Shown: positions 46,196 through 57,104, numbered from the stretch's first letter. The stretch: 64,000 nt of DNA from Mermis nigrescens (GCA_036768485.1 JAVLUZ010000154.1:2119634-2183633); one strand, 5' to 3'. A program made the numbers and translations. Notes: generated by a model not told the origin, from the sequence alone.

Positions 46196-47071
46196 CGGTT
46201 TACACTTTACACACTCATTGCTAACTCGGTATTGAGATTTAAACAAATAAAAAAATGGTACATCGAGTTTTTTGATTATCTATCGTTTAAGAAAAACCGC
46301 ACCTCCCAGGTGTGTGCACAGTTGTTGCTGTGAGGGGGACACAAAATACGCACTCGCTGTGATAAGCATATAGAAAAAAGGTGGCCATGTATATTACAGG
46401 TAGCGCTATCGCGCTACCTATGATTAAAGTTAAATTTGTCACTCATATAGGTTCGAAGTTAAATTTAATACAATGATTTAATTTAAATTGAGGTTGAATT
46501 GCACGTTTCGCTAGTATCAAGTTCTAAGTTAAATTCCGCCTTTTCTTATTTTTTCAGTTACAAATGTCGTAATTTTGCAGATTCAAATGTTTCTATGAAA
46601 TTTGAGTATTTTTCCATTATTTTAGGCTGAAATTTTGTAAGCGTGCCAATTAAGTTATAAATAACGCAGAATCTTAGCTGGTTACACGTACGTCGTCGTC
46701 AGCCCGTCGCTATTTCGTTTTTCCGTCGTCATAAATGCATCAATAAATGCTTTCTATGCTTTTAAGTACAGGTTTTTTTATTTCTTCAAATTTTCGCAAT
46801 TTTTAAGCCGACCAGGAAACGCCTAAAAAATCGACCGGGCCTTCGCAGGAATTCAAATTCGACTTTAAATTTCCTTCGTCGTAAGCTGGTTTAAATCGAT
46901 TTTTTTAGTTTTCGATTTGATTTATCGCAATTTAAGCCTTTTTCGGCAAATTTAATCGAAAATTCAATATATATATTTCTACTTTATGTTTTCGCCAAGA
47001 ATTTTTAAACCTCAACAATCCTTAAGTTTTGCTAAGGATTTATGTTTATACGCACGATTCATTGTACGATT

Positions 47072-47154
47072 TATTTATTTATTTATTTATTTATTACACG
47101 ATTTATTTATCGATTTATTTATTTATTATTTATTTATTTATTATTTATTTATTT

Positions 47155-47190
<36 letters not shown>

Positions 47191-47192
47191 TA
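47072..47192 (+). repeat. (TTTA)n microsatellite
   Basis: About 120 bp of TTTA/TTATTTA repeats interrupted by ACACGATTTATTTATCGA. Ile/Tyr/Leu-rich frames across it are artefacts. Confidence 0.96.
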
Positions 47193-47245
47193 CAATAGGG
47201 TCGTTTGTTACTACATGGGCCATAAAATCCACAAGGCTAAGCATA

Positions 47246-47910
47246 CAACATGTACAGCGCGAAAATTCTGGAGGGATCGGGCCCGAAAAATTTTAAAAAA
47301 ATGCCCCTTTTGGGCTAAAAACGAGGGGTACACGTCAAAAACATGGAAAAACTCCGAAAATTTGAGGCTTAGCCAAAAAATAAGCTAAGAACTCTTTAAA
47401 AGGCTTACATTTAACATTTTTTAACGAAAAATCGACTGGGGGGATCGCAGCCGTTTTTGCGGGGTTAGTTGCCATTCTGGGTGGGTCACGCCCCCACACC
47501 TCCAAAAACGTGTATGATTGTATGCATGCGTAAAACGGCTCGAAATCTTGAGCGGGGGTTTAAGGTCATTTTAACTTAGCAAAAAAACGCCTAGCAAACT
47601 CACATTTATGCGCTTAATTTAGTATTAATGCTAGAAAACAGGTCACATATTCGATCTCAAGTGCTCAGTAGGTTGCAAATTTCCGGGGGCGTAAATGACC
47701 CAAATTTTTGACCGAAAATGGCCTAGAAACACCTAAAAATGGACAAAAAACACCTAAAAATGGTCATAAAGAAAACACTAGTTTTTGCCAAAAATCGGGG
47801 GAGGGGTCAAAAATTTTCCGACTTGTGGGGATGTGAGACGACGGGACTCGAGGATCTTGGAGGGGGGGTCGAGTCGACCTCAAAATTTTTATAAATTCTC
47901 TACTTACAAA
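47246..47910 (+). repeat. Degenerate family-B/J-like repeat blocks
   Basis: 47246-47515 begins with GCGAAAATTCTGGAGGG and ends with CTCCAAAAACGTGTATG, resembling family B with a lost core. 47690-47900 has the family-J phrases GGGGAGGGGTCAAAAATTTT and CGACTTGTGGGGATG. Confidence 0.45.
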
Positions 47911-47934
47911 GACTTCAACTTGATGGGTACGCGT

Positions 47935-48075
47935 TCAGGGTTGCCAAGTTGGGGTTTTCTCCTATTTTGAGTGTTTTTTGAGGCCGTTGGAGGCATTTTT
48001 TAGCGATTGAGGTTTTTTTGCGCCTATGCTTAACCATTTGTTGGGTTTTTTAGGCAGTCTGAGGTAAAAATTATC
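47935..48075 (+). repeat. Second copy of the long-inverted-repeat centre
   Basis: GGTTGCCAAGTTGGGG, GAGGCCGTTGGAGGCATTTT, AGCGATTGAGGTTTTTTTGC and TATGCTTAACCATT closely match 23905-24060, the loop of the inverted repeat at 21793-24718. The loop therefore exists on its own elsewhere and may be an element that inserted into the larger structure. Confidence 0.8.
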
Positions 48076-48215
48076 CTGCACACAGTGAAAAAACAATATT
48101 TTTTGATGTTTCCCAATGCATTGATATTTTTGAGCCGAAAGATTACTAAAATACTTACATAAAACGGCGCTTTTTTGGTTTTTTAGTCTTTTCGGGGGTT
48201 AGCCAGAATCCACCC

Positions 48216-48664
48216 CACGGTTTTTTTTATTTGGCAAAGATTTTTCGCGATGTACAAAGACTTTTGGGGACCGTCTTTGTACATGTACAAAAATTTTTTG
48301 GATGACAAAAACTGCAAAAAAGCTTCGAAATTCGCAAAAATTCTCGGCGCTCCGCGCCGAAATGAGAATTGTGTGTTCTATATATCTTTCTAATGTCAGA
48401 AATTGCATTTCGATAGGAAAAATGTCAAATTTTTCGGCGCTTCGCGCCGTTTTGAGACGATTAGTAGTGATTTTTGCTCTCAGAAATCCAGAAATTAGCT
48501 AAAATATACTACCAAAAGGTCGAACAACTTTGTTTTTGCCACACTAAAATTGTCACTGTACCATAATATAGTACCCAAAAATTTGAGATTGTACAAAATG
48601 TACAAAAGCTTTTTAGGGACCATTTTTGTACATGTACAAACGGACCTTGTACAAAAAAACACTG
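48216..48664 (+). mobile_element. hAT-like MITE, family C
   Basis: 449 bp from CACGGTTTTTTTTATTTGGC to GTACAAAAAAACACTG, with exact 8-bp ATCCACCC at 48208-48215 and 48665-48672. Two GGCGCTTCGCGCC-type palindromes and GTACAAAGACTTTT/TTTGTACATGTACAAA blocks lie inside. The insertion is less than 200 bp upstream of AFG3L2 exon 3. Confidence 0.95.
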
Positions 48665-48861
48665 ATCCACCCATAATTCTTAATTGTTAGATTACGATAG
48701 AATGTGAAAAACCCTTTCGGTGTAAGGATGCAAATGTATGTACGCATGTTTCGCGGTAGTATAGAAATTTTAGTGCAATAAAATTTGATATCATTTTAAC
48801 AATTTGAATTATAATTTAGATTTAAATTTCTGATATTTGAATTTCAAAAAAATAATTTCAG

Positions 48862-49000
48862 TCCCGATGGCAAAAAATCGATTGCTTATTATCTAACAAT
48901 ATTAGCCGGTTCATTATTAACACTGGCTTTGCTTACGCAACTGAGATACAGGGAGATCACGTGGCGAGATTTCGTTAATAATTATTTGGCCAAAGGAGTG
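48862..49000 (+). CDS. AFG3L2: AFG3L2 exon 3, first membrane segment
   Basis: One base plus 46 codons, from ATTTCAG|T to GTG|GTGAGC. The peptide PDGKKSIAYYLTILAGSLLT then LALLTQLRYREITWRDFVNN and YLAKGV carries the first transmembrane helix (about IAYYLTILAGSLLTLALL), followed by REITW-DFVNNYL-KG, almost identical to human AFG3L2. The last 27 coding bases and the donor are repeated in the following intron. Confidence 0.95.
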
Positions 49001-50240
49001 GTGAGCTTACTTTACACTCGCGCTTAACGAGCATGTAAGCCATACATGATCTGGGAGGTTTGGGGCGGGGTTTCACCCCCGCAAAATCATTTTTCACCCC
49101 CGCAAAAAATTTTCACCCCCCTAGAATTAGCGATTTTTCAAAAGTTTCCAAAACTTACCTGAAAATTGGTAGAAAAAGTGTCTTTTTAAGGGTTCTTGGC
49201 TATCTATTTGCTCAAAATCGCCAAATTTTCGGCGCTTCGCGCCATATATTCATGTTTTAAGCGATATATCGGTCAATTTATTCGACTTTTTCGAAATTTT
49301 TTTCATGATTTTATGCTCTAGAAGGATAGAGTATCGTCAGAAACGCCAAAAACGATGTTTTTTAAAGCGTACCGGCCATTTTTGGGCCCAAAAAAGGCAC
49401 TTTTGGTTTTCACCCCCAGAATTCCCATGCTGCGCATTTATGGTGTGAGCTCGTAGGTTTTGCGGAAATTTGTTTGAGCTTCTTAACGAAGTTATTATGC
49501 TAATTTTTAATCCTTGCTGGTCAAAATTGGGTGAACTGCCGCTAATAATTATTTTGTTAAAGGAGTGGTAAGCTTACTTTACACGCACTTAAATAATGCG
49601 AATAATTTCGAAGATTTTTTGAAGAACAAATTTTTTGGGATTATCTTGAACTAATTATGCTAATTTTTTATCTTGTCCGCGTAAAAGCGCATAAACCGTC
49701 GTAAATAATTATCCGGTCAACGGAATTGCAAGTTTGCTTTGCTTTACTTTACACACGCATTTAATATATGCAAAAAATTCGCGGATTTTTGGGGACAAAT
49801 TTTTCGGAAATTTGTCTTGAGCTATTCGTGCTAATTTTTTACTTTATTCAGTCAAAAAAGTGTAAACTGCTGTAATAATTATATGGCCAGAATAATGGCA
49901 AGCTCACTTTACACAGACACACTTAATATAAGCGAATAAACTCCAACGATTTTGGAGGGAAATTTTTGTTGATTTCTCTTGAACTAACTATGCTAATTTT
50001 TTATCTTGTCCGATCAAAAGTGTTTAAACTGCCGGTAATTGTTATTTGGCTAAAGGATTGAACGTTACTTTACACACTCACGTTATATATGCCCATAATC
50101 GCGAGGATTTTGGTGGAAAAATATTTTTGGGCTCCTATGAAGTAATTGCGCGTATTTTCATGCTACTCAGTTAAAAGTGCTCAAGCTGCTGTGTTTGTTT
50201 CTTGCACTATGTTTGGTCGACGAGCACTTTACACCGATTT
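48974..50240 (+). repeat. Intronic tandem array seeded on the exon-3 end and 5' splice site
   Basis: A unit of about 160-165 bp starts with the last coding bases of exon 3 and its donor. It recurs at about 49542, 49701, 49871, 50034 and, weakly, 50182. Unit 1 is the exon itself (GTTAATAATTATTTGGCC, AAAGGAGTG|GTGAGC). Unit 2 reads CTAATAATTATTTTGTTAAA then GGAGTG|GTAAGC. Later units drift but keep TTAC/CTTTACACxCAC and TGCTAATTTTTTATCTTGTC. A family-B MITE interrupts the first period; without it the period is constant. Confidence 0.85.
49041..49442 (+). mobile_element. hAT-like MITE, family B
   Basis: 402 bp from CATACATGATCTGGG to GCGCATTTATG. The flanks ATGTAAGC (49033-49040) and GTGTGAGC (49443-49450) match at 6 of 8. 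It inserted 40 bp after exon 3, inside the first unit of the intronic array. Confidence 0.85.
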
Positions 50241-51876
50241 TCATTTCAAATTCTGTTTATCTTTGCCTTCAATTTTCTTCATCAGATATTCGAAAAATCG
50301 GAGGCCAAATTACTTTTGTTGATTGTGCTAATGTAAAGTGCTGCAATGCGACTTTTGAAAAAATGAAAATTTCAATTTTTAAAATATAGGTTGAAAATTT
50401 ATTTCCTACTTTTTATTATTTGAAAATCCCTTCGGAATCTATTATCCTAATTTTGGTGGAAAACGGATTTCGACGTTAGTATGAACCACGGGAACATCGC
50501 CGAATTTATCATAGTATGCATTGGACCCGATTTCAGATGCACCGTAAAAAAATTTAAAAAAGGCGGATTTTTCGCCGTGTGTTTAAACTACATTTACTAA
50601 GCAGTGTAAAGCGTTGAGAAAACAAAGATATTAAGCTCGATTGAATGCGTTACGTTTGTTTAATTTTTCGGCTGTTGAAATTTCGATAAAATTATCAAAA
50701 ATGACTGGAGATATCAAAGCTTAAAAAAATGGCAGAAAAAGACTAAACAATAATTAAATTTTGACGAAAAATACATTTTGAATGGAATAAATATATATAA
50801 TCTCATGCGCCTAGTCAATTTTACTAAGGTTGTATAACATTTTAAAAATTATTTCTACATTTTTTAAGTTTAGTTTTCACTCATAAATTCAAGCCGTGGA
50901 GCATCGATCCTGTTTTCTGCGTTCATTCGACTTTTTTCTTGGGGGGGAGTGGAATTATAAACAAATTTTTTCCGAATTCTTCAGAAAAACATACATTTTT
51001 AATCTTTTTAGTCTCACGTTCGTTTCAAAATTTTTCGATTGAACGTACTTTGTTAGCTAAATTTTAGGCTCAAACTTGGTTTTTGAGGTCATTAAATAGT
51101 ATTAATTGGAATTATTGGTGATGAATAATGGGGGCGGCGTTTCACTCCTCTCCACAGAAAGGTTTTCACCACCCGCAAAAATTTTTTAACCCTCCCCAGG
51201 AGTGGCGGATTTTGAAAGTTCCAAAAAGTTTTTAAAACTTTGTAGAAAAGATGCTTTTTATAAGCGTTTTTAGCTATCTTTTTGCTCAAAAGCGCCAAAT
51301 TTTTGGCGCTTCGCGCCATTATACTCATGTTATAGCACTTTATAATTTAACTCCCTCAGAATTCATACTGCGTGTGCATGAATGGTTATAACATATACAT
51401 ATATTATGCAAAGTTGAAATGAAATTTATTATACTGAATCGGAATTGTATGATTATATAGATCGACAATTAAGAATTGCAAACAATTTACAGATTTACAG
51501 CGTGGGCCCAGAATCCACTTTAATGTTCTCATCAAATTTATCTGTTGAATATGGCGCAAAATAGCAAATGTTTTTCGAAATAGCAAATTTGGGGTAAAAA
51601 ATTGTTATTTATCCATCCAGTTATTCGCTGTTATATGCTTTTTTGGTTTACATTTTTTTGTAAAACCGCTATTTTATCAAAAGTTTTCTTAGCAGAAAAG
51701 TGTAAACTAGCGGTGTTAAGTATTAAATCTCAGATTTGAACCTAAATTTAAAATTTCCCTCTTGTTAACGTTAATAAGTGTCTTTACACTGTTGCTCACT
51801 GCTCGCGGATTCGGAACTTTAATTTTATTATTTGTGTTAGTTTTTATGAGTTTGCGTTAAACACCATTTGCTTCAG
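50241..51876 (+). other. AFG3L2 intron 3, remainder
   Basis: Mostly AT-rich. 51110-51390 is an internally deleted family-B copy with the GGCGCTTCGCGCC core at about 51310. GTGTAAA motifs occur near 50335, 50610, 51700 and 51780. No exon was recognised. Confidence 0.6.
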
Positions 51877-51948
51877 GTCGAAAGGATCGAAATAATCAAT
51901 AAAACGTATGCTGTTGTAGTTTTTCAACCGGGCGCCACCACCGAACAG
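51877..51948 (+). CDS. AFG3L2: AFG3L2 exon 4
   Basis: Twenty-four codons in phase 0, from CTTCAG|GTCG to CAG|GTGAAA. It encodes VERIEIINKTYAVVVFQPGA then TTEQ, matching human [20 protein letters not shown] and lying in the intermembrane-space domain. Joined to exon 3 it restores KGV-VERIE. Reading through the donor gives a long hydrophobic tail with no homology. Confidence 0.92.
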
Positions 51949-52538
51949 GTGAAATTGTCAAAATTTCTGTGGCCAAGAATGTATTTATTTGTATTTTGCG
52001 AATCTTTTACTTTTCTAGCTTTTTTCGTTTTTATGCACGTTTGCAATATTTTATTAATTTCTCTATTTATCTTGTTTATTTAGGCTTTATTATTATTTTT
52101 TATTGATTTCACTTTGTTTAACGGTTTTTTGTTTTTAGCGTTTCGTCAATTAATTGAAATTGGCTAGTTTACACTGCATCAAAATTCAGATTTGACTGAC
52201 ACAAAAAGATGCGATTCGAATAAATAAATAAGCTAGTATATTCCTGCTTTTCTTACCTTTTGTTTTGCCTCGATTTTTGATTAGTTTACAGGTAATTAAG
52301 TTGTGTAAAGCGGTATTCCGGTGTAAACCGCTTTTGGATCGGGAGAAATTTTCAAAAAAATACATTTTAGCTTTTAATTTTTAAGCAATACAAAATTTAT
52401 AAATAAAAAATTAGAAAAAAAGATTCTTTAAACGAAACATTCATAAATTTAATGAATTGAGAAACCAACGCATTAATTATTATTTTATTGTTTTTTCCAT
52501 AACAAATTACCGTTTTTATTAATTATTCATTTTTCCAG

Positions 52539-52663
52539 TACACGTTGTGGTTTAGTATTGGCAGCGTAGATTCGTTGGAGAAAAATTTAGAAAGTGTGCA
52601 AGAGGAATTGCAAATTGATCCGCGTTTTCGCGTTCCTTTAGTCTACAAATATCCTATCGATTG
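52539..52663 (+). CDS. AFG3L2: AFG3L2 exon 5
   Basis: Forty-one codons plus two bases, from TTTTTCCAG|TAC to GATTG|GTAATA. It encodes YTLWFSIGSVDSLEKNLESV, QEELQIDPRFRVPLVYKYPI and D, parallel to human [20 protein letters not shown] QELGI...RVPVVY. This is the rest of the intermembrane-space domain. The two trailing bases plus the first of exon 6 give Trp. Confidence 0.94.
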
Positions 52664-54255
52664 GTAATATTTTCAATCGATAATATGAAGCGTAAATAAA
52701 AATATTAATTAATTAATTAATTAATTAAATAATTAATTAATTAAATTTTTCCAAGCTACTGGTCGATTATTAAAAATACTCAAAAAAACTTAATATAAAA
52801 CGATATGAATAAATAAACAAATTTATATAAAGATTACGTATGTTAGTTTAATACTGATTTTATTGGTCATTCTCGAAAGCGTGAGTTTGACGGCTTAAAT
52901 AAATTTTGCGAAATTTTTTCAGATTTTGCTAGTATTTTTTAAAATTTTCGATTTTAAATCTTTTACTTATTATTATTTTAATTTTTTTATCTTATTAAAT
53001 TGTCTTTATTGATTTTATTTTTTCAGATCATCTTTATTGATTTTATTTTACCATGTAATCGTTAGAAATGTATCAATTTTTTAATTTCGGTTCGAATTTG
53101 AATTTTTGGCAGATCGTTAAAAAAATGAATATTATTTGACCTATTCGTAAATACATATGAGCATGTGTCATTTTTTTTGACCTCCCTCGTGTCAATTGAA
53201 TGATTTGAATGAATTAACAAATTGAATTATTAAATTGAGAAATTTGAAAGAAGTTGAAAATTAGTTCCTTGCAGATTTTTTGCTTTTGTACATATGTGTT
53301 TTTGTTTATTTATTTTTTATGCATCATTTTTCCTTTTTTCTTGTTTATTCTATTATTTACTTATTCATTGTATTTCATATAGTTTATCCCTTATTTATTC
53401 GTATTTCTCTTCGTAGGAGCACTTCTCTAATATTTCATATTTTTCAATATGTTATGTAATTATTTTTTGCTTCTTTATTTATTTATTACATTTATTGATA
53501 TATTTATATATTTATTTCGTTTAATTTAATTCAATGCATTCTTCTCTTAATTTTCTTATTTTTTTATATTTTTATCAATTTTTTCTCCACTTTTTCTAAT
53601 CCATCTCATCAATTTTTGCACTCATCGTCGCTTGGCTCAAGTTTATAGGCTAAGGCTTAGGCTTAGACTTCATTTTTCGTTTACATTTTGATTTATTTCT
53701 TCATGAAAGAAATTTTCGTTCATTTCAGTTGTTTTTTAAAGCTTTTTAGTCATTTTTAAAACTTTTTAGCTCTGTTTTCTGCCTTCCATGCAGTTTCGAA
53801 TCTTTTGCTTTCTTATTTTATTTTGTATTATATTTTTTAGTTTTTTATTATCTTTGACTGTAACAAACATTTTTTTATTATTCTTAATTTTACCTTTTAT
53901 TTTTGGCCGTATGTTTCTATTTTGTGCGTCGTTTCTTTAAATTTATCACTTTATCTACTTTATTTATTTTTACATATCAAAACCTATTCTGATTTTTTTT
54001 AATTTTTATCTTTTTACTTTGCATTATAATTTTTTTTGTTTGCTTATTATCTTTGACAGTAACAGTCATTTTTTTATTATTTTTAATTTTACATTTTATT
54101 TATTGCCTATGTTTCTACTTTTTGCGTCGTTTCTTTAAATTTATCACTTTATCTACTTTATTTTTACATAACAAAACCTATTCTGATTTCCTTTATTTTT
54201 ATTTACTTTATTTTTATTTTTTTACTATTTCAAAAATTTGTCGTCTTTTATGCAG
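52664..54255 (+). other. AFG3L2 intron 5, T-rich
   Basis: Very T-rich sequence ending TTTTATGCAG. 53839-53995 and 54040-54195 are a direct duplication (about 200-bp offset; shared GCGTCGTTTCTTTAAATTTA and TCACTTTATCTACTTTATTT). CTAAGGCTTAGGCTTAG lies at about 53650. The open frame that runs into exon 6 from the left is intronic. Confidence 0.8.
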
Positions 54256-54450
54256 GTTAGGTTTGGTCGGTCGCTACTCATCGACGATCATCACATTGGG
54301 TTTCCTTTATTTCATATTTCGTAATTCGGGTCTAATGCGAGGAATGAAAATGGGCGGAAAGGGCGGCCGGTCCGGCATGGGCGGCATGTTCGGATTCGGC
54401 GAAACCACGGCTCGATTGATAAATAAGGACGAAATTTTGGTCAAGTTCAA
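54256..54450 (+). CDS. AFG3L2: AFG3L2 exon 6, second membrane segment
   Basis: One base, 64 codons and two bases. It encodes LGLVGRYSSTIITLGFLYFI then FRNSGLMRGMKMGGKGGRSG, MGGMFGFGETTARLINKDEI and LVKF. The second transmembrane helix is about STIITLGFLYFIF. The Gly/Met/Lys-rich linker and MGGMFGFGETTA correspond to GRGMGGLFSVGETTAKVL of human AFG3L2. The donor is taken at TTCAA|GTCAGT. The conserved continuation [12 protein letters not shown] is split over this junction, and no GT/AG pair I can find joins it without a one-base discrepancy. Confidence 0.9.
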
Positions 54451-55190
54451 GTCAGTCTTACTGTAGTTTCAATAAGGCGTGTAAAGTGTAAAGTGAAGTG
54501 TACAGTGTAAAGGAGTATTACTGTAATCGTAGTCTGGCGTATGTTGATATACTTAGGTCAGTCTTCTGCACTTACAATGGGGCGTGTTAGTGCGGTGTAA
54601 AGGAGTCTTACTGTAGTCGTAGTCTGGCGCATGTTGGTAAGACTTAGGTCAGTCTAACTGTACTTCCAATGAAGCGTGTTGATACGGTGCGGAGACGTCT
54701 TAATGTATTCGTAGTATGGCGCATGTTGGCTAGACTTAGGTCTCAGTCTTACTGTAGTCTTGGTTGTGCTATGCTGAATCTTACTGTAGCGGTAATAAGA
54801 TGTGTGAATTGAGTTTAAAGGAGTCAAGGAGTCGTAATGTAGTCGTCGTCTGGCACTTGCTGTCTAAATTTATCTAGGTCAGTCACTGTGTAGCCTTGGC
54901 TAGATTATTCCGAATCATACTCTAGTTTGGATGAGGCGTGTAAATTGAGTGTAAAGCAATCTTACTGTGATTGCAGTCTGGCGCATAAATGCCGGATCAA
55001 GGCCTGTCTTACTGTAGCCTTAGAGTGTTGATTCGGTTACTCATAATTTTGCTATAGTTCTGACTGAACGTGTAAATTTAGTGTACAGAAGTTTTGCTGT
55101 AGTGGTAGTCTGGCGCTTGTTACTAGAATTTACTTCAATGTTACTGTAGCCTGACTCAATCATTCTCAATCTTACTGTAGCTCTGGCCAA
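54451..55190 (+). repeat. Intronic tandem array seeded at the exon-6 5' splice site
   Basis: The first intronic bases, GTCAGTCTTACTGTAGT, and the following GGCGTGTAAAGTG recur with drift. Units carry TTAGGTCAGTCT, a TTACTGTAGTCGTAGTCTGG block and GGCGTGTAAA-like words, with a period of about 90-110 bp. The copies near 54556, 54648 and 54881 read AGGTCAGT, a better donor than the real one. A later scattered copy lies at 58010-58170. Confidence 0.8.
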
Positions 55191-55582
55191 AGGTGCACAG
55201 CATGGCCGATCTGGGGGGTTAGCCGCAGCGAACGACCAGGCCCTAGAATTTGGTCGGGACCGGGCCGGAGCTCTAGAGGCTGGGATCGGGACCGGGCCTC
55301 AATGTATGCTATACTATGTACTCGTATTTAGGTATAGGTATGCGTGTGTGCGTCATCATTCATGATTTTATAAGATGTGTTACGTGTGCCGCAGATCGCA
55401 TTTCTTATACGTTTTGTTCAAATGCATTTTTTCAATCGGTTTTCAGTTCCTTGCAAAGTTAGTGACATTCATAAAATTTGCATCTTCTCAGCTACCTGAA
55501 ACACGTAACTTTATTGACTTTCGTTATCTTTCTTATTACTAGATTTTCGACCTAGCCCTTGGTAATATTAGGGTGCGTGACC
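55191..55582 (+). other. Intron 6: GC-rich repeat fragment
   Basis: 55205-55300 carries GGTCGGGACCGGGCC and GGGATCGGGACCGGGCC, similar in composition to the ends of the family-G element at 59264-61009. The remainder is unremarkable. Confidence 0.45.
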
Positions 55583-55996
55583 CAGTGTTTTTTATACTCT
55601 CGGCAAGATTTTTTCCGATGTACAAAGACTTTTTCGGGACCGTTTTTTTGTACATATACAAAGATTTTTGGGAAGACAAAAATTGCGAAGCAGGTCTGAA
55701 ATTTTGTGTGTTCTATATATCTCTTTATAATGGCAGGAATTGCATTTTAAAAGGAAAAATGTCAAATTTTTCGGCGTTTCGCGCTGTTTTAATACGATTC
55801 TCAGTGATTTTTGACCTTAGAGACTCCAGAAATCAGCTAAAATATACTACCAAAAGTCGAACAATTCTGTTTTCACCTCACTAAAATCGCTACTGTACCA
55901 TATGATAGTACCCAAAAATTTGTGTGTACAAAATGTACAAAGTTTTGGGGGACCATCTTTGTACATGTAACTAACGGACCTTGTACGAAAACACTG
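55583..55996 (+). mobile_element. hAT-like MITE, family C
   Basis: 414 bp from CAGTGTTTTTTATACTC to TTGTACGAAAACACTG. This copy has the most complete CAGTG/CACTG ends of the family. Its palindromes are degraded (CGGCGTTTCGCGCTG), and the flanks do not give a clean 8-bp match. Confidence 0.85.
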
Positions 55997-56360
55997 TGTA
56001 TGAGTATGTGAATTTTGGTAAATTTTTGCTACTAACGCTACAGTGGTAACTCGGAAAGCTCTCTGAATGATCGCAAACAGGTTGGAAATTCACGAAAAAC
56101 TTATTTCGATTATAACAGCCAGTGCTATTTTTCTTGAATATTATTTCTGCTAACTGTAATGGATTCTTTATTTATAATTCAAAAGAGATGAGAGACTCTA
56201 GCAGAAGTAAAGAAAAGCGATGAGGCTGCTTTTATACTAAACATGTTAAAAGAGAAATCGGTGAGATTTGAGAATAATCGGAACTTATTTATTATCCAAA
56301 CTGCTTGCAAGAAGTTAGTTGACAGTTTCTTTTTTATTTTTGCCGTATACGCCTCCTAGA

Positions 56361-57104
56361 CAGTGTCTTTTTTGTACAAAGTTCGTTTGTACATGTACAA
56401 AGATGGTCCCCATAAGTCTTTGTACATTTTGTTCAAGCAAATTTTTGTGTACTTTAATATAGTACAGTAGCAATTTTAGTGTGGTAAAACAGGGTTTTCG
56501 ATCTTTTGTTAACTAATTTCTGGGTTTCTGACGCCGAAAATTACTAAAAATTGTCTCAAACGGCGCAAAGCGCCAACAAATTTCAAATTTTTCTATTCTA
56601 AATTCAAATTCTGCCATTTTCAAGATATTCAGGACAAACAATTACTCATTTCGGCGCTGAAGCGCCGAAAATTTTTGGAATTTTACACCTTTTTACAGTT
56701 TTTGTCTTGCCAACAATCTTTTGTACATTTGTACACACACAAAAGGTACTATAATATGGTACAGTAGCGACTTTAGTGTGGTAAAAACAGAGTTGTTCGA
56801 ATTTTGGTACTGTATTTCAGCTCATTTCTGGGTCTCTAAGGGCGATAATCAGTAAGAATCGTCTTGAAAGGCGCGGAGCGCCGAAAAATTTGACATTTTT
56901 CCATTCTAAATGCAAATTCTGCCATTATACAGATATTTAGGACAAACAATAACTCATTTCGGCGCGAAGCGCGGAAAATTTCTGGAATTTCAGACCTTTT
57001 TTGCAATTTTTGCCTTCCAAAAATTTTTAGTACATGTACAAAGACGGTCCCTAAAAGTCTTTGTACATCGGGAAAAATCTTTGCCGAGTACAAAAAAAGC
57101 ACTG
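56361..57104 (-). mobile_element. hAT-like element, family C, double-unit form
   Basis: 744 bp from CAGTGTCTTTTTTGTACAAA to GTACAAAAAAAGCACTG, with two half-units as in 20261-21020 but in the opposite orientation, and four GC palindromes. The flanking CTCCTAGA and CTCCCGAG share only the first four bases, so the duplication is eroded or absent. Confidence 0.85.

Larger units (their letters stand above)
42934..48861 (+). other. AFG3L2 intron 2 (5.9 kb), repeat-filled
   Basis: Holds a family-B MITE, the second foldback element, a tRNA-derived SINE, a 473-bp tandem duplication, a (TTTA)n microsatellite, a fragment of the long-inverted-repeat centre and a family-C element, each listed separately. 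Positions 43300-43800 carry repeated GTAAA..TTTACAC blocks around AACGGTGGATAACTTTACAC. A hairpin AGGTAGCGC/GCGCTACCT sits at 46398-46419. No extra exon was recognised. Confidence 0.75.

Noticed and set aside
46398..46419. Hairpin AGGTAGCGC...GCGCTACCT as a Helitron terminus
   Set aside because: The stem is good, but no CTRR end or boundary follows, so only the hairpin is noted.
54053..54255. N-terminal two-thirds of the frame that runs into exon 6
   Set aside because: It is T-rich intron (Phe/Leu/Tyr-rich) ahead of a clear TTTTATGCAG acceptor, and it is partly a duplicated intronic repeat.
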